NCBI GenBank assembly: GCA_025350305.1
Contig: JANXYC010000074.1
Coordinates: 1 to 41,272 of the forward strand
From: Cyclobacteriaceae bacterium
GTDB lineage: Bacteria > Bacteroidota > Bacteroidia > Cytophagales > Cyclobacteriaceae
Reading direction: 5' to 3'
Length of the DNA stretch: 41,272 nt
Of the stretch, positions 6,921 to 14,609 are shown piece by piece. How positions within the stretch are numbered: position 1 is the stretch's first letter; the number at the start of each line of letters is the position of its first letter. The translations under genes and the position numbers were made by a program. The notes under the pieces were generated by a model, which made no database searches, had not been told where the DNA came from, and saw only the letters and a program-made list of their open reading frames with translations.

Positions 6921-8633
6921 TCAATGCGAATCCCTCGTCACCTCACTCCCCGATCCCCCTCTTAAGTAATCCATATCCGCCCCAACGTGCGCCTGTTCTA
7001 CATGTTGCTGATACAAGCTTACGTAGCCGCGGTCATATTTCTTATGAAGAGGTTTCCAGTTTTTTTTCCGTTGCTGAAGGTCTTCGTCCGATACTTCCAG
7101 TATTAACGACCGGCTGGCAACATCCAAACGAATCACATCACCGGTTTTCACGACCGCAAAATTTCCACCCGTGGCGGCTTCTGGAGAGGCATGGACCAGT
7201 ACGGTTCCAAAACCTGTACCACTCATTCGTCCATCCGATATTCTCACCATATCGTGAATTCCTTTAGCTAATAATTTTTTGGGAATCGCCATGTTGCCAA
7301 CTTCAGGCATTCCGGGATAACCGATCGGGCCGACATTCTTTAACACCAAAACGCTCGTCTCATCTATTTCAAGATCGGGACTGTCAATTCTGTTTTTGTA
7401 CTCTTCAATATTTTCAAACACCACAGCCTTGCCCGTGTGCTTCATCAGGTGTGGACTGGCAGCGGAGGGTTTAATCACGGCGCCATTTTCGCAAAGATTT
7501 CCTTTCACTATGGCGACACCTGAGAATGGACTGAAGGGTTGATCCATTGTTGCAATAACCTGACGGTTGTAACATTCGGCCGATTGATAATTTTCTTTTA
7601 GCGTTTTACCATTGACCGTTGGACGGTTTCCATGCAGTGAATGATCCAACGCTTTCATGACGGCAGGCAACCCCCCGGCGTAATAGAGATCTTCCATGAA
7701 ATACTTTCCGGAAGGTTGGAGATTCGCGATCAATGGAATTTTTGCCGAAAATGTATCAAAATCCTGTAAGGAGAGGGGCACGCCAATCCTTCCGGCAATC
7801 GCCAACAGATGAATGATAAAATTGGTAGACCCTCCGATCGCGGCATTCACGATGATTGCATTTTCAAAAGCTTCCCGCGTCAGGATAGCTGATAAACGCA
7901 CATCCTCGTTCACCATCTCGACAATCCGTTGACCGGACATTTGCGCCAATACTTTCCTTCTTGAATCTGCCGCGGGGATGGCCGCATTCTCCGGAAGGGA
8001 TATACCCAGTGACTCTACCATGCATGCCATGGTTGAAGCAGTTCCCATGACAGCGCAATGCCCCCGACTGCGACACATGCAAGCTTCGGCCACGGTGAGT
8101 TCATCCTGTGTCATTTCGCCTGCGCGAACAGCGTCATTAAATCGCCAAACATCGCTTGTGCTAATGTCGTGGCCTTTGTAGTTGCCCGTGAGCATCGGTC
8201 CGCCAGAAACAACCAACGTAGGAATATCAACGCTGCACGCACCCATCACAAGCGAAGGTGTCGTTTTATCACATCCGCAAAGCAAGACGACGCCGTCGAT
8301 AGGATTTGCGCGGATGGATTCTTCCACATCCATGCTCGCCAGATTTCTGTACAGCATGGCCGTTGGCTTGATTAACGTTTCACCCAACGACATGACGGGA
8401 AACTCAACTGGAAATCCACCCGCTTCCGAAATTCCCCGCTTGACGGATTCAGCGAGTTCGCGAAAGTGTGCATTGCAGGGAGTAAGTTCCGACCAGGTGT
8501 TGCAAATTCCAATGACCGGCTTCCCTCTGAACTCATGATCAGGGAATCCCTGGTTTTTCATCCAGGCACGGTAGATGAATCCATCTTTGCCGGTTCTGCC
8601 AAACCATCCCTGGCTGCGGAGTTTGTTTTTCAT
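6921..8633 (-). CDS. IlvD/Edd family dehydratase, sugar-acid (arabonate-like) type
   Basis: 570 residues, full length for the family. Iron-sulfur ligand candidates are Cys53 (ELTPCN), Cys121 (GCDKTTP) and Cys193 (GHCAVMGTAST). Asp122 and Lys123 follow the second Cys as in the Mg-binding, carbamylated-Lys site of L-arabonate dehydratase, and DGRMSGTGFG carries the catalytic Ser. The start SQGWFG and NTWSELTPCNAHF resemble pentonate dehydratases more than IlvD of branched-chain synthesis, and no ilv genes are nearby. The likely reaction is dehydration of an aldonic acid to a 2-keto-3-deoxy acid, in the cytoplasm. The adjacent SDR supports a non-phosphorylative sugar oxidation route; which sugar is not visible. 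Confidence 0.88.
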   Translation of the reverse strand: MKNKLRSQGWFGRTGKDGFIYRAWMKNQGFPDHEFRGKPVIGICNTWSELTPCNAHFRELAESVKRGISEAGGFPVEFPVMSLGETLIKPTAMLYRNLASMDVEESIRANPIDGVVLLCGCDKTTPSLVMGACSVDIPTLVVSGGPMLTGNYKGHDISTSDVWRFNDAVRAGEMTQDELTVAEACMCRSRGHCAVMGTASTMACMVESLGISLPENAAIPAADSRRKVLAQMSGQRIVEMVNEDVRLSAILTREAFENAIIVNAAIGGSTNFIIHLLAIAGRIGVPLSLQDFDTFSAKIPLIANLQPSGKYFMEDLYYAGGLPAVMKALDHSLHGNRPTVNGKTLKENYQSAECYNRQVIATMDQPFSPFSGVAIVKGNLCENGAVIKPSAASPHLMKHTGKAVVFENIEEYKNRIDSPDLEIDETSVLVLKNVGPIGYPGMPEVGNMAIPKKLLAKGIHDMVRISDGRMSGTGFGTVLVHASPEAATGGNFAVVKTGDVIRLDVASRSLILEVSDEDLQQRKKNWKPLHKKYDRGYVSLYQQHVEQAHVGADMDYLRGGSGSEVTRDSH

Positions 8634-8677
8634 TTTGATCTGTACATAAAGATGGGTAAATTTTTTTTCGAAGTCCG

Positions 8678-8707
8678 AATTGCCACGGCCTTAAGACAAT
8701 GGCAATT
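8678..8707. repeat. Palindromic interspersed repeat (TTGCCAC family), copy 1
   Basis: Imperfect palindrome with an ATTGCCAC arm, a GGCCTTAAG core and an ATGGCAAT arm. Related copies lie at 15563-15593 and 20836-20866. It sits just beyond the stop of the DUF1905 gene, within the gap before the dehydratase. Confidence 0.65.
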
Positions 8708-8710
8708 AGC

Positions 8711-9214
8711 TCATTGCCCTTTATTTGCCCGCATCATTTCAGGGTATCCTTGCTTCTTGCTGAGGCCGACGACAGCCATTACAATGCGCTTTGTTTTAGT
8801 ATGAGAAGTTTTAGCGCTCTCAATCCACTTGCTAAAGTAAAGCTGGTGGGACCTTGGTAACGTTTTAAAAAATGATAAGGCTTGAGGATCTTCCGCCAGG
8901 CATGTCATTAAATCATTCGAAAGAGTCAGTTTTCGTTTATCCGCCTCCATGGAGACCGTTACTTTATCGCCGTGCTTTTTGCCAAGGGCTTTCCTGATAG
9001 AACCATTCATGGGTAATATGAAATTTCCTTCCCCCATTGGCAGCAACGCGAGTTTCTCAAAACTGTACTGGTCCAAATGTCCTTTCACGCGAAATGAAAC
9101 TTTGCTGCCTGGCTTCAATTTCCTGGCTTGTGTAGCAGTGATTTCAATGTAAGACCACCCGGTCTTTTCGCCTTTCTTATCAAATCGCAGTATGGCTGTT
9201 GTAAACTTGATCAC
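8711..9214 (-). CDS. DUF1905 / YdeI-OmdA family protein
   Basis: 167 residues in two parts. Residues ~1-95 form a small beta-barrel DUF1905-like domain (KTGWSYIEITATQARKL, GSIRKALGKKHGDKVTVSME). Residues ~105-160 match the YdeI/OmdA segment (FFKTLPRSHQLYFSKWIESAKTSHTKTKRIVMAV), with a final basic tail. Families like this are linked to stress or bacteriocin-type phenotypes, but the molecular activity is not known. The start is GTG at 9214. It is divergent from marR with an 81-base shared region that contains the probable MarR operator, so MarR may regulate it too. Confidence 0.85.
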   Translation of the reverse strand: MIKFTTAILRFDKKGEKTGWSYIEITATQARKLKPGSKVSFRVKGHLDQYSFEKLALLPMGEGNFILPMNGSIRKALGKKHGDKVTVSMEADKRKLTLSNDLMTCLAEDPQALSFFKTLPRSHQLYFSKWIESAKTSHTKTKRIVMAVVGLSKKQGYPEMMRANKGQ

Positions 9215-9257
9215 ACTATTTTTTGGTGCATTTCAAAAAACCAAAAGAAGGGTAAAA

Positions 9258-9288
9258 ATTGTATATACAATAATTGTTGTTACTTTTA
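9258..9288 (+). promoter_or_regulatory. marR promoter with overlapping MarR operator
   Basis: ATTGTATATACAAT (9258-9271) is a perfect palindrome and overlaps ACAATAATTGT (9267-9277), the same 11-mer found twice before the pirin gene at 13649 and 13664. TTG at 9259-9261 and TACTTTTA at 9281-9288 fit a Bacteroidota -33/-7 pair with a 19-base spacer (one mismatch to TAnnTTTG). The operator fills the space between them, which fits repression. The start codon follows seven bases after the -7 box, so the transcript would be nearly leaderless. Confidence 0.7.
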
Positions 9289-9295
9289 CGGCACT

Positions 9296-9745
9296 ATGTC
9301 CCTGGAACAAGATATCAAGCAGGAAAAATTTGAAAGCGAGTTTCATAAAGTTGCTGTGAACGTGCTCTTCACCAGCAGCTGGTTATCTAATACCAACGCA
9401 GTCCGGCTCAAACCTCACGGCATCACGCCCGAGCAATATAATGTTTTACGAATTCTCCGGGGTAGTCATCCGAAATTGATCATGCTCGCAGAAGTTACGT
9501 GTCGCATGATTGATAAAAGCAGTAATGCCACCCGGTTGGTAGAAAAGTTGAGACAAAAAGGATTGGTGAAGCGTGAAACGTGCGTCAACAACCGCAGGCA
9601 AGTGGACATTAGCATCACCGCAAAAGGTCACGATGTTTTATCCCGGATAGACAAGGAATCAGAATCGTGGGTGGCAACGTTGAAGAATATTTCAAAATCG
9701 GAAGCTCTGGAACTAAACCGGATTTTGGATAAGCTACGTGGATAG
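9296..9745 (+). CDS. MarR family transcriptional regulator
   Basis: 149 residues from the ATG at 9296; the frame is open further upstream (to 9128) but that part overlaps the divergent gene and the operator. The winged helix is clear: ITPEQYNVLRILRG, LAEVTCRMIDKSSNATRLVEKLRQKGLVKRE recognition helix and wing NNRRQVDISITAKG. It probably represses itself and the first pirin gene (see operator sites). Two cysteines lie within the DNA-binding domain (VTCRM, ETCVN); a redox switch is possible but they are not at the OhrR position. The stop is directly adjacent to that of the convergent gene. Confidence 0.92.
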   Translation: MSLEQDIKQEKFESEFHKVAVNVLFTSSWLSNTNAVRLKPHGITPEQYNVLRILRGSHPKLIMLAEVTCRMIDKSSNATRLVEKLRQKGLVKRETCVNNRRQVDISITAKGHDVLSRIDKESESWVATLKNISKSEALELNRILDKLRG

Positions 9746-10324
9746 TCAGTGTTCATCTGGCACTGTCTGCGTATTTTTTATATCGAAATTATCTTTCAGG
9801 CTCAAACTCATCAACGCCAGGTTGGAGAACTCATTTTTTCGGAAGCCCCTCTTATTTTTCCTGGTAACGGCGTCAATATAACGACCCTTGACAGGTTTTT
9901 CGTTGCGATAATATCCAACAGACTGTTCCATTTTCTCAAAATATAAAGCATACACAGTTACCCGATACTGGTTCGGAAGTACTTCCACTGTAAACTTTCC
10001 TGTCCACTCACCATCCCAATACATCCGGGAAGTAGTAAGATACGTTCTGTCATACCGTTTACAGTCAACCGTATAGTGCCGGATTTCCCCGTTGTAGCCG
10101 GTTGCATTGCGGATCACATTAAAGGTAAAAAACTTAGACTTCAGCATTTGAACAACCCGGGGACGCAGGTCATCAGCGGCCATGGAATATTCGTACGTGT
10201 TTCGCCAGTATAATTCATCACCCTCCCGTTGAAACAAATCAAACTTCGCGAACTCTTGTGATGCGGCTTCAAGAGGGAGTAGAAAGCTCACGAAGAGGAA
10301 GCAAAAAGACATGCGCACGAACAT
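9746..10324 (-). CDS. Secreted protein of unknown function, DUF4468-like
   Basis: 192 residues starting with a signal peptide (MSFCFLFVSFLLPLEAASQ, cleavage near residue 23). The mature part contains YWRNTYEYSMAADDLR, a GYNGEIRHYTVDC strand and FTVEVLPNQYRVTVYALYFE. This order of an ampholytic helix and a G-x-I strand followed by an R-V-T-V strand resembles the TBP-like DUF4468 domain of Bacteroidota exported proteins; the assignment is tentative. The stop codon abuts the marR stop without any spacer, so no terminator fits between these convergent genes. Confidence 0.75.
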   Translation of the reverse strand: MFVRMSFCFLFVSFLLPLEAASQEFAKFDLFQREGDELYWRNTYEYSMAADDLRPRVVQMLKSKFFTFNVIRNATGYNGEIRHYTVDCKRYDRTYLTTSRMYWDGEWTGKFTVEVLPNQYRVTVYALYFEKMEQSVGYYRNEKPVKGRYIDAVTRKNKRGFRKNEFSNLALMSLSLKDNFDIKNTQTVPDEH

Positions 10325-10665
10325 CTACGCAAGAAACTGAAAATTCTGTTTAGTTGAAGATGAGAAACTGATGAATGACTGATTTCAGCGTGTTTCTCAT
10401 TTCAGCTTGAAGGGCCACTTTAGGTGAGTGGTTCAAACATGTCTGATGATTCTCTTGAAAAGTAGCAGTTATTAAAATTTAGGTTCAAAAATGAATCTAT
10501 AAATCTTAAATTTTATATGTTTTTGAAAATATAGCCTTTGATTTTACCCTATCTAAATCGAATTCGGTAATATTTTTTAACAATAGGGTCATTTTGTGAC
10601 ATACATTTTAAACCTTTATAAATAACCGATAACGAATTGACCAAAAACCAAACCCCCAAAGAGTT
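10325..10665. other. AT-rich promoter region of the ammonium transporter
   Basis: A 341-base gene-free stretch upstream of amt and of the divergent secreted-protein gene. Its right half is strongly AT-rich. A GTCA-N5-TGAC inverted repeat lies at 10588-10600, about 65 bases before the amt start, and could bind a regulator of nitrogen or energy status. I see no clean TAnnTTTG box with a matching -33 element. Confidence 0.45.
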
Positions 10666-12015
10666 ATGAAAAAACCACTGATCTATCTCATTTTACTCAT
10701 CGCTATTAGCGTACTGGCGCTGTTCATGCCGGCAGTGCCCACCACCATCGTCACGGAAGGCATCAATTCAGGCGATGTGGCCTGGATGTTAGCGGCGACC
10801 GCCCTCGTTTTGCTGATGACGCCAGGACTGGCGTACTTCTATGGTGGAATGATCGACACCAAGAACATTATCTCCACCATGCTGCAAAGTTTTATTGCCA
10901 TGGGAGTAATAAGTGTTTTGTGGATCGTCGTAGGCTTTAGTCTTGCCTTTGGAGACTCGATCGGAGGTATTATCGGAAACCCCGCTACGTTCTTCATGTT
11001 CAGTCATGTACTGGATGGTAAACCGTGGTCCCTGGCACCTACGATACCCTTGGTATTGTTTGCTTTGTTCCAACTGAAATTTGCCATCATCACTCCTGCC
11101 TTGATCACGGGAACGTTCGCTGAACGTGTTCGATTCAAGTCGTACATGATATTCCTGATACTTTTCTCTTTACTAATCTATGCCCCACTGGCACATATGA
11201 CCTGGCACCCGGACGGATTCCTTTTCAAATTAGGTGTCCTTGATTTTGCCGGTGGTACGGTTGTACACATGTCGGCAGGCTTTGCTGCCCTTGCCGCCTC
11301 CATGTATCTGCGGAATAAGTCCGAAGTGAAAGTTGCGATAGCGCCTGCCAATATTCCGTTCGTATTGCTCGGCACAGGCTTATTATGGTTCGGCTGGTTT
11401 GGATTCAATGCAGGAAGTGCGTTGGGTGCCGGACCTCTTGCTGCTTCTGCGTTTGCCACCACGAACACGGCCTCTGCCGCTGCAGGACTTTGCTGGGTGC
11501 TGTTCGATGTTGTGCGTGGAAAGAAACCGTCAGCGCTTGGTTTTTGCATCGGCGCTGTGGTGGGGCTCGTGGCCATCACGCCTGCTGCAGGTTTTGTTAC
11601 CATACCCTCGAGTCTTTTCATCGGTACCGTTGCTGCCCTGATCAGCAATGTGGTTGTCAGTTGGAAATCGAAGACTTCTTTAGAAGATACACTGGATGTG
11701 TTCCCCTGTCATGGAGTGGGTGGCGCTGTCGGTATGCTAATGACTGGCTTTCTTGCCAACACAGCCGTCAACGCGGCCAACACTACGGGCAATGGACTTT
11801 TGTTTGGGGAATTTACTCTTTTCAAAGTGCACCTGATCGCCCTGGCCATCGCCATTGTCTTCATCTTCGTTGGCTCGTTCATCATCCTGAAAATAACCGA
11901 TCTGCTTTCGCCGATGACCATCAGCACCGAAGAGAAGAAAGTCGGATCGGACTACAGTCAGCACGGCGAAAATGTTTCTTCCATGAACCTATCGGTAATG
12001 AAGGAAGCCGTTTGA
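10666..12015 (+). CDS. amt: Ammonium transporter (Amt/MEP/Rh)
   Basis: 449 residues with eleven expected membrane helices. Family signatures are GDVAWMLAATALVLLMTPGLAYFYGG, GTFAERVRF (acidic recruitment region), the twin histidines of the conduction pore at His201 (GTVVHMSAG) and His349 (PCHGVGGAVG), and WFGWFGFNAGSA. The first ~25 residues form a cleavable signal or additional helix. It conducts ammonium/ammonia across the inner membrane. No PII (glnB/glnK) gene is adjacent; instead an outer-membrane porin follows after an intercistronic hairpin, which suggests a two-membrane uptake unit. Confidence 0.97.
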   Translation: MKKPLIYLILLIAISVLALFMPAVPTTIVTEGINSGDVAWMLAATALVLLMTPGLAYFYGGMIDTKNIISTMLQSFIAMGVISVLWIVVGFSLAFGDSIGGIIGNPATFFMFSHVLDGKPWSLAPTIPLVLFALFQLKFAIITPALITGTFAERVRFKSYMIFLILFSLLIYAPLAHMTWHPDGFLFKLGVLDFAGGTVVHMSAGFAALAASMYLRNKSEVKVAIAPANIPFVLLGTGLLWFGWFGFNAGSALGAGPLAASAFATTNTASAAAGLCWVLFDVVRGKKPSALGFCIGAVVGLVAITPAAGFVTIPSSLFIGTVAALISNVVVSWKSKTSLEDTLDVFPCHGVGGAVGMLMTGFLANTAVNAANTTGNGLLFGEFTLFKVHLIALAIAIVFIFVGSFIILKITDLLSPMTISTEEKKVGSDYSQHGENVSSMNLSVMKEAV

Positions 12016-12032
12016 TGAGAAGTCACTAAAGC

Positions 12033-12065
12033 GTCCCGGAGGGTGTGAGATACCCTGACCGGGAC
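12033..12065 (+). promoter_or_regulatory. Strong intercistronic hairpin between amt and porin
   Basis: GTCCCGG plus AGGGT pairs with ACCCT plus CCGGGAC (12 base pairs with a two-base bulge, seven-base loop). No T-run follows, so a simple terminator is unlikely; mRNA stabilisation, partial read-through or processing that sets different amounts of the two proteins would fit. Confidence 0.7.
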
Positions 12066-12103
12066 CACTCTAGCTTATTGTTAATTAAAACACATTCAAA
12101 ATT

Positions 12104-13411
12104 ATGAAAAATTTAAGACTGCAACTTTCAAAACCTATCATTATTGTGGTTTTCAGCGCGTTCAATATAGATTCCTTTGGCCAAGACCAGGAAACCCTGG
12201 TGGCATCGAATGACAAAAAACCAGTGATAATTAAAGAGGAGCCGATCATTACGGCCGGAGAAAAAGCGAAATCAACAGAGGAAGGGGTAAAGGAGGATAA
12301 GGGGACGTTCACGTACTCAGGTTATTTTGATACCTACTACTTTGCCAACCTCAACAAACCCGCTTCCCGGAATAATCTGGGCGCGTCGGGGATCGGTCGT
12401 GGGTTCGACCGGTATGTGGGTCAGTTTCAGCTGGGCATGTTTCTAAACCGGATGAGCTATGCCTGCAAGAACACCGAGGTGGTGGGAGAAATTGGCTTTG
12501 GTCCCAATGTAGAGTATGGAAGTTATGGCAATGATTTCCGGTATAGGTGGGGGACGGTGCTATCCAATACTACCTATTCTGCGATCATGATCAAACAAGC
12601 CTACATCAACGTTAAAGCAACCGATAAACTTACCTTCACCGCTGGTCAGTTTGGTACACACATTGGTTATGAATATATCGATGCGCCACTCAATTTTCAT
12701 TACTCAATAAATAACACCTTCAATGCTGGAATCCCCTTCTATCATCTAGGCTTAAAGGCCACGTATGCATTTAGTGATAAAGTGTCATTAATGGCTGGTG
12801 TCGTAAACGGCACCGATGGCTTCAATGACAACAACCGGGGGAAAAGCTTTATCGGACAATTGTTTGTTTCGCCGGCCAAAGGATTCAACATTTACTTTAA
12901 CACAATACAAGGCAATGAAGCCAATGCAAGAGCAAACGGTAAAGACACGACTTCTCACTTTGGCGTGCTGGATCTGGTTGCAACGTATCAATTGAGTGAG
13001 CGATTAATGATCGGAACCTGGCTCATGCAAGGAACGCTAAAAGGAGAATTTCAGGGAGGACCCTTTTTCGCGGAAGCAAAACACTGGAGTGGCGCCAACC
13101 TTTATGTGACTTATAAGTTCTCCGATATCTTCTCACTGGGTACCCGGTTGGAATATTTCGACAACAAGCAAGGCGTAAGGGCTTTGCTTACCAATGGGGA
13201 GGGCACAGACGTGCAGACCTACACCCTTACGGGGAACTTCTCCCTGGCCGACGGCAAACTGTTACTAAAACCTGAATTTCGTTTTGACAACTTCCAAAAG
13301 AAGGAGGGGCCTTTGGGTGAGAAAATGCCCCAGCAGTTCATGGATGCGAATGGAGGTTTCACGTTGAATACACAGTCAACCCTGGGCATGGCGGCAATTT
13401 ATAAATTCTGA
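12104..13411 (+). CDS. Outer-membrane beta-barrel porin (BBP2/OmpL-like)
   Basis: 435 residues with a signal peptide (cleavage near SFGQ, residue ~27) and a charged linker to residue ~65. Then follows a run of alternating beta strands: YSGYFDTYYFANLNKP, GRGFDRYVGQFQLGMFLN, KQAYINVKATDKLTFTAGQFGTHIGYEYID, LMAGVVNGTDGFNDNN. It ends in aromatic Phe (AAIYKF), as barrel proteins do. It matches the OmpL-like beta-barrel porin-2 family. Lying 88 bases after amt on the same strand and followed by a terminator, it probably lets ammonium or another nitrogen compound through the outer membrane; this role is inferred from context. Confidence 0.88.
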   Translation: MKNLRLQLSKPIIIVVFSAFNIDSFGQDQETLVASNDKKPVIIKEEPIITAGEKAKSTEEGVKEDKGTFTYSGYFDTYYFANLNKPASRNNLGASGIGRGFDRYVGQFQLGMFLNRMSYACKNTEVVGEIGFGPNVEYGSYGNDFRYRWGTVLSNTTYSAIMIKQAYINVKATDKLTFTAGQFGTHIGYEYIDAPLNFHYSINNTFNAGIPFYHLGLKATYAFSDKVSLMAGVVNGTDGFNDNNRGKSFIGQLFVSPAKGFNIYFNTIQGNEANARANGKDTTSHFGVLDLVATYQLSERLMIGTWLMQGTLKGEFQGGPFFAEAKHWSGANLYVTYKFSDIFSLGTRLEYFDNKQGVRALLTNGEGTDVQTYTLTGNFSLADGKLLLKPEFRFDNFQKKEGPLGEKMPQQFMDANGGFTLNTQSTLGMAAIYKF

Positions 13412-13523
13412 TCCCTGCAAAGTTGCTGCTAGAATTATTAAGACGGTGAAGTTCGTACCAGAGCAGTATGCCTGCGTGTCGAATGGAAACGGTAAGGTCT
13501 GGCAAGTAAGATAACCGGTTGTG

Positions 13524-13567
13524 AAAAGCAAAGGAGAAAATCACTGGGATTTCTTCTTTGCTTTTTT
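13524..13567 (+). terminator. Rho-independent terminator of the amt-porin unit
   Basis: AAAAGCAAAG pairs exactly with CTTTGCTTTT, with further pairing of GAGAAA to TTTCTT-like bases inside, and the right arm runs into a T-tract. It lies 112 bases after the porin stop. Confidence 0.8.
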
Positions 13568-13648
13568 GCTGACCAGGAACTGTGTGACGCTGCTTTCTCT
13601 CTTGCGTGGGTTTTCCCATTTTTTAAGTACCCAATACAATATTCCTAT

Positions 13649-13685
13649 ACAATAATTGTTAATACAATAATTGTATGTAATTTTG
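13649..13685 (+). promoter_or_regulatory. Pirin promoter with two MarR operator copies
   Basis: ACAATAATTGT occurs at 13649-13659 and again within the perfect 15-base palindrome ATACAATAATTGTAT at 13662-13676. The centres are 15 bases apart. TAATTTTG at 13678-13685 is an exact TAnnTTTG -7 box, and TTG at 13656-13658 is the -33 element with a 19-base spacer. Thus one operator overlaps the -33 box and the other fills the spacer, an ideal repression layout. A third half-site (ATACAATATT) lies at 13634-13643. The same 11-mer lies before marR. Confidence 0.8.
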
Positions 13686-13724
13686 TCTAATCATAACCGT
13701 TTACGTTAGCACTAAACCTATTTT

Positions 13725-14438
13725 ATGAAAACGATTATTCACCAAGCGGCTAGCCGGGGCAATGCTAACCACGGATGGCTTGATTCACATCATACCTTCA
13801 GTTTTGCCGGCTATCACGATCCCTCGCGTGTTAACTTCGGGGTCCTGCGTGTGTTAAATGACGATATCGTCAAAGGGGGCATGGGCTTCGGCCAACATCC
13901 GCATGACAACATGGAAATTATTTCTATTCCACTGAAGGGCTCGCTGGAACATGGTGACAACACGGGTGGGCATGGCGTTATTAAATCCGGAGAAGTCCAG
14001 ATCATGAGTGCGGGCTCTGGTATTGCCCACAGCGAGAAGAACGCGTCGAAAACCGAAGCTGTTAACTTTTTGCAGATCTGGGTGTTTCCCAAGGAGCGAA
14101 ACATTCAGCCGCGCTATGATCAAAAAGAGTTTAAGGCAACGGAGCGTATTAATAAATTCCAAACGGTGGTGTCACCTGAGAAAGAAAACAGTCCGGCGCT
14201 GTGGATCAACCAGGATGCATGGTTCCACCTTGGCAATTTGAAGAAGGGTTTCGCAACCGGGTACGCACTAAAGAAAAAGGGCAACGGTGTCTATGCATTT
14301 ATCATTGAAGGCGATGTAACGATCAATGACCAAAAATTGAATAAACGCGATGGCCTCGGCGTCTGGGAAACTGATAAAATCTCAATCTCTGCCGACGCCG
14401 ACGCCGAAGTATTGTTAATGGAAGTACCAATGAATTAA
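13725..14438 (+). CDS. Pirin family protein (YhhW-type)
   Basis: 237 residues, two cupin domains. The N-terminal metal site is intact: His58 and His60 (GQHPHDNME), His102 and Glu104 (GIAHSEKN), equivalent to the residues of E. coli YhhW, which has quercetinase activity. The C-terminal domain lacks a metal motif, as in YhhW. The physiological substrate is unknown; such genes often respond to oxidative or electrophile stress. The promoter carries two copies of the palindrome also found before marR, so it is likely repressed by that regulator. Its 3' end (from 14419) is repeated at 14511. Confidence 0.93.
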   Translation: MKTIIHQAASRGNANHGWLDSHHTFSFAGYHDPSRVNFGVLRVLNDDIVKGGMGFGQHPHDNMEIISIPLKGSLEHGDNTGGHGVIKSGEVQIMSAGSGIAHSEKNASKTEAVNFLQIWVFPKERNIQPRYDQKEFKATERINKFQTVVSPEKENSPALWINQDAWFHLGNLKKGFATGYALKKKGNGVYAFIIEGDVTINDQKLNKRDGLGVWETDKISISADADAEVLLMEVPMN

Positions 14439-14544
14439 AAACTTAAAAATGTACTCTATTCCCCTCTCCTTTTTCCCCTCTCCTTTTGGGAGAGGGGCTA
14501 GGGGTGAGGCTGGAAGTACCAATGAATTAAAAACTTAAATGTAC
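14419..14544 (+). repeat. Direct repeat of the pirin 3' end flanking a palindromic element
   Basis: TGGAAGTACCAATGAATTAA at 14419 and the following bases to 14454 recur at 14511-14544 with only a two-base deletion. Between the copies lies a 56-base insert made of two CCCCTCTCC units, the second forming a hairpin with GGAGAGGGG (14475-14497), and the tail GCTAGGGGTGAGG. The arrangement shows insertion or slippage duplication around a mobile palindromic repeat. A relative of this repeat lies at 32658-32694. Confidence 0.85.
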
Positions 14545-14608
14545 CCAACTCTCCAAGGCAGAGGGGGCAGCCTGCCCGCCGAAGCCCTGGCGTAGGTGGG
14601 GGATGAGG
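14545..14608 (+). repeat. Palindromic interspersed element forming the leader of the second pirin
   Basis: The stretch is GC-rich, with GGGCAGCCTGCCC as a perfect inverted repeat (around 14567) and GTGGGGGATGAGG at its right end, directly before the ATG at 14610. It looks like a second repeat element adjoining the first, so the ribosome-binding region of the downstream gene is repeat-derived. Confidence 0.55.
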
Positions 14609-14609
14609 T

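Noticed and set aside
9128..9295. N-terminal extension of the MarR frame
   Set aside because: It overlaps the divergent DUF1905 gene, the operator and the promoter; the family start is the ATG at 9296.
13359..13619. 86-residue minus-strand frame after the porin
   Set aside because: It overlaps the porin's 3' end and the terminator and has no recognisable composition or motif.
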